A program made the position numbers and the translations under genes. Below, piece after piece: positions 11,314 to 24,878 of a DNA stretch of 64,000 bases. Source of the stretch: Echinometra lucunter (taxonomy: Eukaryota > Echinodermata > Echinoidea > Camarodonta > Echinometridae); assembly GCA_029962745.1 (NCBI GenBank), contig CM057156.1, positions 33,791,110 to 33,855,109 of the forward strand. The letters are read 5' to 3'. The notes beneath the pieces were generated by a model. It was not told where the DNA came from. It saw nothing but the letters and a program-made list of their open reading frames with translations, and searched no databases. Position 1 is the first letter of the stretch. The number at the start of each line of letters is the position of its first letter.

Positions 11314-13704
11314 AGTAAAAGATAGATAATGGAGCATTAGTATGTTGTTAAACTTAAAGCAAGCATAAAGTGGAATTGTGTAGACTGGAATTTCTGAAAA
11401 GAAAAATGGACCACATTTGTGCAATTATGAACCTTTATCTATGACATGTTTAGGAAATGTTATGAGTGTTTCATTGTACTGTGATTCAGATATTAATTCA
11501 TGAGGGATATTATCATATTAAAGCTTTTAGACCCATAGTAAGTGATTTCCTTTAACATGCATTTCCAAGATATAACCAGGTCACGTTTGTTAAACATTTG
11601 TAATCAACAAGTTAAATGGATCATTATATCCTGTTGGTATTTGAATATAAAATGATAAGTTAATTTGAAGGTCCTTTTAAAATACTATAAATATCCCTAA
11701 ACTAAGTGTTAACAACTGCCAGTATTTACCCTTTATATTTGTTAGAGTATTCATCGTAATTGCCTTTATTTTCATAAGTAAAACTCTTTATAAAGAACAA
11801 TGTATTTACCTATCAGTGTTCATTTGGTATTGTTCTACTTCCATTTGACAACCCAAAGAAACAACCACACAAAAAAAAGAAAAAAAAAAAAAGGATCCAA
11901 AGTTTGAGAATTAAAGTCATACTGGAAGCTGAAAGAGGGATTGGCCTTCTCTTTTACTTTTAGATCACCGTCAATTGGCAGTGCTTCATTATTTCTTTTT
12001 CTTTTTTTTTTTAATTGGGGATGGAGAAATGTCATTTTCAATAGTCCTTGATAAAGCAGCTCAGTTTATGAGCACAAGAAGGTTGAAACAGTGTTGCATT
12101 CTGCTACACAAGTTGCGATTTCTTTCTCTTTGTTGAAGATTCTAATAAAATCCTTCACAAGTCTTGTTCAAAGTAGGTGGCTAGGAATCCTGCTAAAGTC
12201 TCTTTTATACTTGTTAACTCCAGAATATTTTGTCATTTTACACACAAGTAGCACCAATTTTTATATCCCCCCCCCCCCCAGAAATCAAGAGCTATAGCCA
12301 TCTTTTTGTGATATTGTCTGCTCTGAGTCAGAATGCATTAGAGCATGAGCTATTACATCTCTTTGGTTCTCAGCAAATGATATACCCCCTCTATGTTCAA
12401 TGTTTGCCACATCGCTGTTTGATAAAGTGAGGTTCTAATGTTATTTTATATGGAATTCAAAGTCATCGTCTTCAAAACCAAACTCAATGCCTTTAACCTG
12501 GGCTTCATTTAGACTCAATCACCAGCACTCTTTAAATTGACCACTACAGGTTTAAATGTGTTATGTGAGCCACCAACAGTACTATGAATACCACAATTGC
12601 TCACTAAAAGCCTGGTGACGAAGCCTAGCTTACTCTAATGATTTTTACCTCACATCAAAGTACTGCTACGTGATTAAGTGTGTGGATTATCAATGTACAT
12701 TTCTCACAGGGGTAGAAACAACGGGCAAAACGTTAAAAAAATTGTTGTGCACATGAAAAAATTGCAAGTTACTTCAAGTTACTTTGTTGTAATCTCCCTT
12801 GTTCTTCAGTTTATGACCTGTTTTCCACATTATATGATTTCCTCTAATTTTGGTGTGATCAGCTTGATAAATGAAAGGAGTTGGTATTGCATTTCAAATC
12901 AGGGGAATGAATTAAAGTAGTTGGCTTTTATTGTGGTAATGGAAGTATTGTTAGAAGGCCCATGTAGTTTGTATGGCATGGTATTATGTCGATTGCTTGT
13001 ATATTGAGATTGCACTGTTAAGTTTTCTAATGGGTCCATGACTGTTACACATGTGACACACCATATTTTTTATTTTTCTTTTCTTCTTTGGAACTATGGA
13101 GTTATTATGATGTATTAATACCAGGAGATGTATGCAAGACCAATTAAAACCTTTAAAAAACAAAGAAACAGAAAACAAATCTTTGTATCCTGGAAATTGT
13201 TTTCTTCTGTGATGTTACTGGATAGTTGTGATCTATGATCTGGCTGGACCTGATTCTTGAACTGCCATAGAACAGTGCAGTAACAACTGTTGCTGTTTAC
13301 TCATCATGCTTTTTGATCTAACTTCATTGCTTTCTGTCATGAAATGTCACCTTCCATTATAAGAGTTCATTTAAACCCTCATATATTATGTGCTCTACAA
13401 ATTTCATGTGGGAATACATGTAGATAGCAGTAAGTGGTTGTTATGATTATCTGAGCATCAGTGAACCATTTTGATTGCCTATTTGGGAGTCTCCTGAAAA
13501 CTCTTAAGGACTGCTGGTATGACCCGCTGTCAACAATTATCTGTTGATACTAAAAGTAATTGTTGTTCGCAATCTCACTACACCCCTCCCCCCCCCCCCC
13601 CCCACCAAAAAAAAAAAAAAAAAGAAAGAAAGAGAAATGTTTCATGTGGTGCTAAAGATATCTTAAGTTCAGGCAATTACTCAAAGCAAGTAAACCTTTC
13701 AAAG

Positions 13705-14120
13705 TTAACCCATTCGTGACAGAGGTCCACATTTTGTGGTTTGGCCTAATATCTTTTGATGCAAAACCCTAAAAATCATACCAAATACATGAGCAAAAAG
13801 AGCAAAAAATTCTACACAAACTGTGCCCATTTTGGTTGCGTCAGTATTCGTTGTTTGATGCTGACAAATTTTTAAAGGAAAAAAAGCATTAAAATCCTTA
13901 AATTGGTAATGTGATAGCAGGTTTAAAATCACCGTTTTCCCCTGCAAATTGGCAACTTTTTGACTTCTCATCATAATTTCTGTCAATTTATATTCATTTC
14001 AGATACATGACATTTTATAAGAAAAATGTAGCAATAAAATAAAAATGTTGGTGTTGCCAATTTGAAGAATAAAAGCTGATCTAATTAGACTTTAAATAAT
14101 TCCTGTCATGAATGGGTTTA
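13705..14120. mobile_element. TTAA-type MITE family D (copy 2)
   Basis: About 416 bp, starting TTAACCCATTCGTGACAG and ending CTGTCATGAATGGGTTTA. The copy at 22083-22497 is nearly identical in the same orientation. TTAA plus CCC at the ends is the hallmark of piggyBac-type elements. Short open frames inside (e.g. minus-strand 13705-13986) recur in the second copy and are part of the repeat, not a gene. Confidence 0.85.
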
Positions 14121-14933
14121 CACAGAAACTTTTTGGAAATTCAAAGATCAAGTTGACTTCAGGTCAAATTACAATGTGAAAGAACTGGTTTGAAGCAGTT
14201 GGGAAGGTTGATTACTGGAATGTTGTAAATAAGAATTGGTGCATATTGTTGGGTTCCTGAATCAATGAAATAACAAGAAATTGACTCGGTCTTGCTAAAG
14301 TTAGTGCTCTGCAACAGAAATGTGCTTTAAAGAATCACTCACACTTGTGACATTAACATTGGGTTAAAAATTATCAGTTATTTCTTGCATACTGCAAATA
14401 CAAGAGCATCTGCAGAGTGATCACTGTTGGGGAGGGGGGGGGGGGGGATTTTTATTTGTATAATGTTCAACTTGAGAAAAGAACTTCACAGCATCATTGC
14501 TTTTATCTTAGGATAGAAATCTTATGAAATGTTTTTGAGGGCCTATCATAACTGTACATAACCTTTAAACTGCTTCTACTGCACAAGGAGGAAGGAGGCA
14601 GGAAGATTATCCATCCTACAGGGATGTTTGATATTATGGACTTTGAATCCACAAAGGAAATATACCAGGTGCTGAGAAATGGTTTATGCTTGAAGCAGTT
14701 GGAGATGGTGCTATCCCAATTCAAGGCAGCATGTATAAGAACTTTGCCGGCAAAAGTATCTCAGTTTTTCATGATTATAGAATGAGGCCTTATGATGCTA
14801 GGTCTAGCATATGCTTTATTGCATTGTCTAAAAAAGGTTGAGCTGTGGTTTCTCATGAAAATATAGCAAAAAGGGAAGAACTGAGAGACCAGTATTGCAG
14901 GGTGTGAGTTTATATGGAAAATAAGGGTGCAAA

Positions 14934-14992
14934 TGAGAGAAAGAGGGAGAGAGAGAGAGAGAGAGAAAGAAAGAAAGAGAGAGAGGAAGGAA
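14934..14992 (+). repeat. (GA)n / (GAAA)n microsatellite
   Basis: Purine-only GAGAGAGA and GAAAGAAAGAAA tract. Confidence 0.9.
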
Positions 14993-15819
14993 ATGAAAAA
15001 GGAAGGATGAGAGAGGATTTTGTGGTGAGAGTGAAAGGGACAAAGAAAAAGAAAGCAATGATGAATTCCCTGAAATTTCATTTACATAATACATTTTCTC
15101 CAGACTAAAGGGGCACTTAATTCTAGGGATATCTTTTTTCCAGGGATATGCCATTTCACTAATAACCTGAAATGAGACCTAGACATGTTGGAGCCCCATG
15201 CATGCTGACAAAGGGGGCCTGAAATGGGGAGGTACATAGTGGCTTAAAACCAGGCAACAGCCTGAAAAGAGACATACACTGTACCTGTAATTTAGACAGT
15301 TTCTCCTGGCAAATACATGTACATACAACTTCTTTTTTTTAAGAGAATAGACTCAAAATAAATACCTACACAGCAAATATAATATGACTGAAATTTATAC
15401 AACTCCCAGCAATCAAAGAACAAAAATATACTAGTTATACTAATTTAGATAAAGCAATCTGGTTTATTCTGTATACTCTTCTTTCCACATACATTCTGAA
15501 ATATAACGGCCTCTTACATGTTAATTTACAAAAGGAAAAAAAGAAGAAAGGAATATACATTCATATCCAATTGGGAGACATGAGGTAAACATGATGCACC
15601 ATAACAAACTCAACATTAAATATCTTTAAAAATAAACTAATGAATTCAGATCATATCCATCAATACACTCTGTTTAATGAGAATATCATAAAGAAGTATT
15701 ATGTCATATAACTATTTGTAATATTACTCCTCATATGTACAAACTGTGACCAGTGATTTATCATCAGTTTTACTATTTTCTACTCACTCACAATATAGAT
15801 CCATACTAATGAAAACATG

Positions 15820-15910
15820 TCTTTTACTGTAAAACCAGTAAAAGACTTTGAGTCTTAAAAGACTACATGTACAAGTCTTTTAGTAAAAGACTGCAAAGTC
15901 TTCCTTGACA
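15820..15910. repeat. Cluster of AGTCTTTT / AAAAGACT motifs
   Basis: At least six direct or inverted copies of AGTCTT within about 90 bp, giving several possible hairpins. Function unknown. Confidence 0.6.
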
Positions 15911-16774
15911 CAAGACTTACAGGCATTGTAAAAAGAAATAAAAGATTTGTAAAGTGAACAACTTAGGAATTGCAAGAAAAAACTTCAGTGTTACATCACT
16001 TGGGATTCTTTTACTTCAGAGGATGAAACTTTCACAAAGCTAAGCCACTAGCCAAATTTATCAATTCTTATGCATTGGGAAGAAGTTTTGTGTTGTTTCT
16101 CTTAACAGTAAACTGAACCAACATACATCAGCCTCTAAAATATGTGTTTGGCAATGCTAATAAGTATATTTGTTCATCTAAATATCTGACTTAATTTCAT
16201 CATTATTCTATATCAGCCTATAAACTTAATAGGGTTCAACTTCATTACCACTACTGGTCTAGTTAAATACTATATTAACTGTCAAAGATGAGTTGATGAA
16301 ATAATGAGAAATGTATGTTCTACATATACATGTATAGGTGATGATATATCAACATCATAACAAACTTACAAAAGAGAAGAGATTGGATATGATTTCCCAT
16401 CATGAACAGTTTTAAAAATAAAATGTCAAGCCTCAAGGTCTTGACTTCACCTGTGAAATTTATACCCTCACTTAAATGTGAGCCTCCCCCCCCCCCCTCC
16501 AACCTAGCCACAGCATGACTAAACCCTTGTAATCCTTTAATACTTCATGCAGTGACAAGTCAGAAACCCTAAATAACATGTGGATGATGACCTGTACATA
16601 AATGCAGTTTATGTCACATAATTAAAAAAAAAAGGAAGATATATAGTGTAAATGAACATGTATGTCATAGGTCTAGTAAATGCTTCAGCAACAATATAAC
16701 TCAGACCATGCATGTGTCCATAATACAGCACTGTAACCTAAATCGTTTCTTTTCTGTATTTCAATTTCATTTCT

Positions 16775-16777
<3 letters not shown>

Positions 16778-16810
<33 letters not shown>

Positions 16811-16866
16811 CAATAGGAAAATAAATGAATATATATATATATATTCATTTATTTTCCTATTGTATT
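16778..16866. repeat. (TA)n tract and perfect 60-bp palindrome
   Basis: A (AT)n run leads into a perfect inverted repeat, 16807-16866, whose arm begins AATACAATAGGAAAATAAAT and whose centre is (AT)n. Confidence 0.9.
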
Positions 16867-19169
16867 CTTTTTCTTCTTTTTTTTCTGGGGGAGGGTATAA
16901 GTTTAATTGATGGTATTTTTTTCCCCAGCAACTTGAAGCACTAACCTCCCTACCCAATACCGCTACCCTCTACACCAATCAAAGTAGTCATACATTATAG
17001 AATGCCCTAGTGTCTTTACCCATCGTCTCTTCTAAACAAAATACATCTCATGCGACATTAGTGTTAACAAAGCAATGGCAACACATTAATTTCATGAAAC
17101 CAATATATATACAATGTATATAGTTTCCCTATTATTCTACTTTAAATTATTCAAAATTGATTCCTTTTTTTAGAATTCTCTTTGATATATTCATCTATAT
17201 TCACACACATTTCAAAAACTGATAATAATGATGAGATAAGTTTGTAATCATAAAGGAAATATGGCTAAAATCATAGTACATATTAACAGACTCCTTACCA
17301 AAACACACATAAAGACAACATGATATAGTTGGTGGTACACTTTCACAGATATCTACATCAAAGATTAAATGAATAAATTTTGAATGTACAAAGGAAAACA
17401 TAACAAAGAAAGCATATTTAAGACTTTTTCTGAACTTATCATTGTGACTACCCTTTTTCTCCTACCTCTCTTACTATCTTTTTCTCAGCTCATAGAGACC
17501 CTTGTGGTAATACACGCTTCATAAGAATTGTATATTATTATTATTAAGGTTGAAGAATGCATTTTTTTAATTAAATGAACTTCAGATATTTGTACATTCA
17601 TTGCGATACATGTATACACTTCAGTCGCAACTCTAAAGCAAAATAACAAATACTGTACTTGCATTTCTAGAATATACTGCAAAAAACTTCATGACATGCA
17701 AGTGGCTGTAAATAACTAAGTTCTCATGAAATCCAGCTTCATGTAGTAGTAACTATATGATTTCATATATTTTCTACAAGGACTACACAAGCCTATAAAG
17801 GTTGTAAGCAAGCAAACTTTTCTTCAACAAGAAGGATTGTGAAGAATAGATATTTTCAAGCTTTGGGTATGTGATATAAGAATCACAAGTAACACTTTAC
17901 TAATCAATTCACACAAATGTACAAAAAGGTGATATATTGGGTATACGTGTAGTACTCTGGCACGGAAAAAAAAAACAAAAACAGATGTGTTTGTATGTTG
18001 TGTATATTCAAATCAAGTTCACCCGTTTACTTGTGAAACAATTATCGTACATTTGTGCACTTACTGAGATAAATGGAATGTGAACAAAAAAATGTTAAGT
18101 AGCTATTCTTTCACATCAAAGCACACACAGATGAAGCGAGTATGACATGATTAACTCTGCGGTATCATGAAAGGAACATTTTTCTTCATAAATTTTTTAT
18201 CTGAAAGATACATGTAATCCACGTTACTTATGATCTAAAAAGATCTTATTTCACAATCCAAGTTTTAGAATAAAAAGTATTGAGTGGCACAGCCAATGAG
18301 ATGTGGATAATGAATAGTTTTCAACTGTAAGATAAAATTCTACCATGCCCTCCTCCCCTCCACAGAATCAAGAATCTACGGTTTCATTATTATACACATT
18401 TACCATAACCATACCTGTACTACATACTACATAAACCGATGGCAACAGAATCAATATACAGAATTTTATAAATATACATGTACAGGTATCAAATTTCTAT
18501 TCAGTTTTCATCATAGTTTTAACCATTCTTCCTTGTTGCTTTATGTTATTGCAATTTTCTTATGAAAATAAAAATGACTACCTTAGTAGGTCAGCATTCA
18601 TACAGAATGTTAAAATACTATTCTGGCCCTCACACTAAGTTGTAAGGTATATGGCCTACCGGTAGACAATGTGCATGTACACTATTACATTGTCACCTAT
18701 ACAGAGGATTTTGACACACTGCTTGACTACAAGCTTACCAGTAAATTAAATTTATGCACTGTTAACAAGTTCAATTAGATTATCATGATTAAATCTGCCA
18801 ACAGCTACAAAATGGACGTGTGCATGATGTTAAAAGTATCAATGTGTAGAACAGAGAACAAAACTCATTATGGTTTATGCGGTAAAGCAAATCTTAGGAC
18901 TCAATGTATGTTTCCATGCAATGTACTTGAATGCAATAATATCTTTCATTTTCATACCTTCATACCACCCCCTTCTTTTCCGGCTCTTCACAAACCCAAT
19001 AACCTGACACTACATAAAGCATTTCAATTCATCACTTGAACCATAAATGAAAGTGTTTAAACCACTTGGTGATCAAGCACTTGCACCTATTCCAGCACAA
19101 GATTACACCATGAAATAAAATGTTTTTCTTGAAGGCATGTAATATGTATGTCATTTATTTTTTAATAAA

Positions 19170-19505
19170 AGCCTGGAGCAATACATCTAATGAAGCTAGA
19201 CTTGTATAACAGCATGACTAGCAGGTATTTGACACAGATTCAATGTCAACAAGCTCTATTTCATATTGAATAATATCAATACATCCCTCAAAAAGCTTTG
19301 AGCAATGAGTCTGAGACTTGTGTTACAATATGACTGGTAGCTATTCAACACAGATTCCATATCAAGCTGCTCTACTCATATTTAATATCAATACATTCCT
19401 TCAAAAAAGCTGTAAGTGATGAGACTAATGGTGGTAGACTTGTTACAATATGACTGGTAGCTATCCGACACAGATTCAATGTCAACAATTCTCTTCTTCT
19501 TCATA
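19170..19505. repeat. Three tandem ~116-122-bp units
   Basis: Units marked by GACTTGT … ATGACT(A/G)GTAG … GACACAGATTC start at about 19199, 19315 and 19437. They are diverged from each other, so the array is not recent. Confidence 0.75.
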
Positions 19506-19528
19506 CTTCATATCATGGGCGTCAATCA

Positions 19529-19735
19529 GGAGGGGGGGGGGGGGACACCAATTTTTTACAGGTGAGGACACAATATCCCCCTAAATTTTGGAAAAAGATA
19601 TCTGAAAAGTCAATAGCATATGTCCCCCCCCCCCCATTTTAAACTGAGGACCTTTTTCTTTGTCTGCAAAATTATGGACAGTATCCCCCCCCCAAAAAAA
19701 TAAATAAATAAATAAAAAAAAAAAAAAAAAATTAA
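19529..19735. repeat. Poly-G, poly-C and A-rich low-complexity block
   Basis: G run near 19531-19543, C runs near 19624 and 19685, then a TAAATAAATAAA stretch running into poly-A. Confidence 0.85.
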
Positions 19736-20069
19736 GCCAAGAACACTTTATTTTTATCTTTTTACTTATCAGCAAATTTTTGGACAGTGTCCCCTCTCCC
19801 ACAGTGTAAACAGATTTATGCCCCTGCTTTTTATCAAAACATCCATCTTCCTTATACACTTAAGAAGGAGAAGCTGTAACAATTTCGCTTTCATACCTAC
19901 CAGCATAGCTGGATGGATGCTACAATATATGCTACTACAGGTATTAGTGAGATGGAGATCTGTATAGGCTACATGATACTCAAAGAATCCATAATTATGA
20001 GTGTGATATATATTGGAGAGTGGAGACGTATGCTCTCCCCAAATAAATGGAAAAAATGAGATAACAAGA

Positions 20070-20190
20070 CAGACAGAGAAAGAGAGAGAAAGAGAGAGAG
20101 AGAGAGACAGAGAGACAGAGAGACAGAGAAAGCGACAGAGAGACAGAGAAAGAGAGACAGAGAGAGACAGAGAGAGAGAGAGAGAAGGGG
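20070..20190 (+). repeat. (GA)n/(GACA)n microsatellite
   Basis: About 120 bp of GAGAGAGACAGAGAGACAG-type purine repeat. Open frames across it on both strands are artefacts of the repeat. Confidence 0.92.
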
Positions 20191-22082
20191 GAGGGGAGAA
20201 GATCAACAAAAAGAAGACCAAATAATCAAAATGTCATCTAAACAAATTACTCCTCTCTACATGTATGATTCAGACATGCATTAGGATCATCAGTCATAAA
20301 GGAATGAAATCTTGAGGTACAATTTTATGTTGAGGGGGATGAATAAGGGAAACCAGAGAAAAAAGGAACAAAAGTTGGGATCAAACCAAATTGCTATTTC
20401 AGTTCTTTCACTGTAGTATTGTCTTTAAGGTAAACATATTGAATCACTATGCTAAGCCATTACATGTACATTTACCGCTCTGATCATATTGTAGCATATC
20501 AAATGATCAATGAGGATTTGGCAAAATCATAGAATCGTTGAGAGATGTGATTGGAAATAGATCATTCTTTTCACTATCTTTACTCTTCAATCTTATTCAA
20601 GTTGACAAAGACTTTCAACCAAATTTCTGTATCTGGATTATGCTATTTTTGTAAAGATTCTAATCTTTTCTTATATATATTTCCCTCTCAAAAATTGCCC
20701 TTATTTATCTACATTAGTTTGCAAGAGGTTTGTCTTACTAAGCGACAATACTCACAAAGCATAAATAGAGTTTCTTAACGTGGAAAGACTCGATATTTTA
20801 TCTATAGGTTAGCAGACAAGAAGTAACATTAATTTGAATGTGATGCGATATGATGTACATGTATATCTGAAGTAAGCTGCATTTGCTTGAAAAGTTTGTT
20901 CAAATGGTCTAATAAAAGCATCAAAATTCAGAGCAGGTTTTTAACGCTCACTCATCCCCGAACCTTGCCTCCTTGTGACTCTGATAATGAATAATGCAGG
21001 CAAGCTGTCATCTACTGGCAGTGCTACTAGATGCAGCAAGCTGGCTAAACTATAGCACTACATGTATACCCGATTACATACAAGATACGCTGTACAAACA
21101 ATGCTAGCTTAAAGGTAGCCCCACACTGTAGAGGCAACACACATACGATAGGAAGTGTGAACCGAACCTTAAAGAAATATTAAAGGAAATGGATATACAT
21201 ATATATACATATGATTCAAAATGTTAATCAACACACAAGTGCTAAATAAAGACTGTTTGTAGTCATAGAATTATTAAACTAAAATGTAGTGAATGCTTGA
21301 TTGTTTAAGTACAGTTCTATTTTCTGTCACAAATTGGTGAATTGTAAGCTTCAAATAAGGAAACAATTGTTTTGAGTGCATCTCTGACATTTGATTCAAG
21401 AAACTTGAAGAAAAAAAAAGGCCCTGACTCAAAAAATTCAATTCAGTTCAATTCCATTGCACCAAGTTTGGCTGTGGGACAAGGCAGTATCAACAAACAA
21501 TTGTGAATTCGTTACCAATTATGAATGCATGCACATGGGCCAGTTCCAAGCTGGAAATCAGCTGTTAGGATCTCCTACCCTACCAGAGGGAAATTAATAA
21601 ATGAGTAAATTAAATGCTTCAGAATTGTTTTCTTATGAGTTGGATTTACTCTCTCCACCCCTTTTGAACCTCATTCATAATATATTTACAACACTGTACA
21701 GTGTACATGTATGTGTCAGTACATGTAGATGTAGAATGAGATTCTTGACAAGTTATAGTAATGTGACATAATGAAGGCAGTGTGTTCTCTACCAAGGTCA
21801 TTTCACTCCAAGACATCACATAACGGGATTCCAGCTGGGGTAATGCATGGCCAATATCCATATCCATTTTAAAGAAATTGGTACGGGATATTGGCTTCAG
21901 AGAAATACCCACCAGTCACAATCAAGGAGACATACCCCAACAAACTGACAACACCAAAGAAAAATGACACTATTTCTCATAGTCAAAATTTTTTGGTTAT
22001 TGCTCTGTTTCAAGTTAGCTACCTGCTATGTGACAGAGGTACTAATGGTAAATATAATATGAGCATACAATGAACCAGCATT

Positions 22083-22497
22083 TTAACCCATTCGTGACAG
22101 AGGTCCACATTTTGTGGTTTGGCCTAATATCTTTTGATGCAATGCCCTAAAAATCGTACCAAATACATGAGCAGAAAGAGCAAAAAAATTACACAAACTC
22201 TGCCCATTTTGGTTGCGTCAATATTCGTTGTTTGATGCTGAAAATATTTTAAAGGAAAATAAGCATTAAAATCCTTAAATTGGCAATGTGATAGAAAGTT
22301 TAAAATCACCGTTTTCCCCTGCAAATTGGCAACTTTTTGACTTCTCATCATAATTTCTGTCAATTTATATTCATTTCAGATACATGACGTTTTATAAGAA
22401 AAATGTAGCAATAAAATAAAAATATTGGTGTTGCCAATTTGAAGAATAAAAGCTGATCGAATTAGGCTTTAAATAATTCCTGTCACGAATGGGTTAA
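22083..22497. mobile_element. TTAA-type MITE family D (copy 3, best preserved)
   Basis: TTAACCCATTCGTGACAG at the left and CTGTCACGAATGGGTTAA at the right form a perfect 18-bp inverted repeat including TTAA. Closely matches 13705-14120. Non-coding. Confidence 0.9.
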
Positions 22498-22645
22498 GCA
22501 ACTGCAATGAAGATCTGAGTCCCACAGCACACACTTGCAGTTGTTGTTGGCAAGCTATGTAACTGTCAACAGCATTACATACAGTGTATATGTATCTCTA
22601 GATACAAATTATATATGTCCAGAACGTCTACAGACAAACACTACC

Positions 22646-22737
22646 TTAACCTGTTCAGTATCACTGATTTTGGTATACCATGCACTTTCCATATAGTCTT
22701 TCCCTAGTCACCTTCAGTTAAGTATTCAGTGGGTTAA
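22646..22737. mobile_element. Short (~90 bp) TTAA MITE family E, copy 1
   Basis: Bounded by TTAACCTG … CAGTGGGTTAA. The interior resembles the other copies (CTTTCCATATAG) but is diverged. Confidence 0.55.
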
Positions 22738-23552
22738 TATTAATAGCAGACCCTCATTATGGGACGAGCTTTAAACCTCTTAACTTAAATGTCAGGTATC
22801 GATTTCAAAGAAATGAGGCATGTCTTTTTGAACTGTTGTTCTCTACACAGTCAAGAGGTAAAGAGCATAATGAGTCTAATGAAGATAAAGGTTTCTCATC
22901 CCCTCTCCCTCCCCTGAAGAATTAGTAACAATCATAAAACTTCTACATCCATGAACATCTCTACAACATATGTAGACAATAATAGGAATCAAAGGAAAAT
23001 GTTTTTATTGCCAGAAATCTCTACATATATTGAAGGATAGCAGTATAAAACCCAGTCCCATATCCTTTGGGGATAATGTCTTTAAGATCTGATTTAAATT
23101 AGCATGAAAATTGCTGCAAAATATATAACAAACAATGATCATTCCTTTATCAGTTTAGAAGTAGAGTTTATGATAGTAAATGTCGGGACAGCCTTTATTT
23201 GTTTTCACAGATTTCATCACTTCTCATCAATACCTTTAAGTGTGGTGTGAGCTTCTAGCAGGTTTTTTCTCAGAGAGTATTGGGGTATCAGTGATACAGT
23301 TTTCATCAGCCCACACACCTCCAGTGTGCCATGTGATGCGCTGACAACATGCTTGTTCTATATCATTCAATGCTTTACCTTAACCAGGGAGATGTGAGTT
23401 CCCTGTCTTAACCAGTTAATGGATTCATTCACAACAAACAATGATCTACTGAATGGTCACAATGAGTCTCTGGAGATCACAGGGGCAATTTCAAGCAATT
23501 TGGTCCCACACATTGCAGACCAAATCTAAGATTAGTATTTCTGATGATTACG

Positions 23553-23645
23553 TTAACCCACTGAACACTCAGCCTAAGATAACTTGGGTTATCGTCTATG
23601 GAAAATGAATGTTAAACTGCAATCAAATCATGCTCAACAGGTTAA
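23553..23645. mobile_element. Short (~90 bp) TTAA MITE family E, copy 2
   Basis: TTAACCCACTGAACACTCAG at the left and CAACAGGTTAA at the right. Shares AAGATAACTTGGGTTA and TCTATGGAAAATG with the copy at 56688. Confidence 0.75.
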
Positions 23646-24734
23646 GCAAATGACCCTACTCGAAGCTGGAAACTCTATGAAACATGAATCAAATCGATAC
23701 ATTTGATGTCAATGCATAATCATAACATCATCATACTTTGTGGGAAACGTGTGGGAAATCAAAATGACCAAATACATGTACCTTGGACCTGCACCACAAT
23801 AAAAGTGAAAATACTATATCTTTAAACTCCTCACACTAATACTCTTCCATATAAAGGAAATCATTTTGCACCATGCAGCAGAGCTAATTGAATCTACCGT
23901 GAATATATTCACCTGCTCCATGACATTGATTAAATGCTGTTTATCTCAACTTAATTAGGATCCTAAGCTGTGATGCCCACACATTCTCAAGGTATTAAGG
24001 ACATGCTATCACAAATGCAGTCAAGAACAAGCTGTACATCATGTATGGATTACTGTACACATGTACATATAGAACTAAATAATCTGGGTGTAAATAAAAA
24101 TTAAAAAAAGAGGTGTATGGCCATCATTTCTAAGAAAATCATGTTCAAGTCACATTAAAGAAAAGATTTGTTGGGTTATAAAACATATCGAAAGGAAATG
24201 ATCTCAATGGACTGTTCCTGTTTCAAGAAAAATAAAAGTAGTCATTTTTGTTATAGACATTGTTTAACACTTGAATTCTAGACAGAGTTTGCCATCTGCA
24301 GAATGAAAGAGGTTAATACCCTCCTATTTCATCGCATAAATTGGCATACATGTTTTCATGGCATGCATATTTTATTAACCTTCATTTTCCAGTTTGCCTC
24401 TTACTCATTTTTTCCTCCACTTTATGTACATACATGTACATTATGTTTGTAAATATATTTTTTATCATTTGATACAGGGCCCCTCGGTCGAGCAGTTTTT
24501 TAACTGGCTACCCTGTTTAAATAAAGCGACAAATAAAAAAAATAAACATGTACACTGTAGTGCTGGCTGTACTTTGCACTTCACATGAATTTATCTTTTT
24601 CATTACATATCACTAGTCCATGCATAAATCATCCTTTATTTGCTACAACTTGCTACAGCCTTTCATACATTCACATTAATCACTCTATCCAATAAAGGTT
24701 CCTACATTTCCTGCCATCTATCATCCATCAATAT

Positions 24735-24878
24735 GCCCTGTTTCATAAAACTTGTTATCAGTACCAACTGCCACATTTCTATGACAAATTTTCTCTCAGC
24801 CAATCAGATACAAGGATTTCAGTAGCTTATAACAGTTATTGCAACTTGTTATTGATAACAAGTTTTATGAAACAGGGC
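24735..24878. mobile_element. MITE family B, copy 2
   Basis: GCCCTGTTTCATAAAACTTG and CAAGTTTTATGAAACAGGGC are perfect inverted termini, extended by TTATC. The interior has CTCAGCCAATCAGATACAAGG, as in the copy at 35869. Confidence 0.85.

Larger units (their letters stand above)
6843..15360 (+). other. USP3 3' UTR and/or intergenic region
   Basis: No coding exon is recognisable. The plus strand is visibly T-rich over T/G-type sequence, as in transcribed 3' UTR. A canonical AATAAA at 15357-15362 lies near the point where the strand bias flips. How far the USP3 UTR really extends cannot be told from sequence; an earlier ATTAAA-type signal near 7177 would make it only about 350 nt. Several MITEs, homopolymers and a (GA)n tract are listed separately. 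Confidence 0.35.

Noticed and set aside
13705..13986. Minus-strand 93-codon frame, also seen at 22124-22363
   Set aside because: The shared sequence is a TTAA-type MITE; frames differ by stops and length and show no domain.
14761..15154. Ser/Leu-rich minus-strand frames
   Set aside because: Produced by the (GA)n microsatellite; the same holds for 19769-20225.
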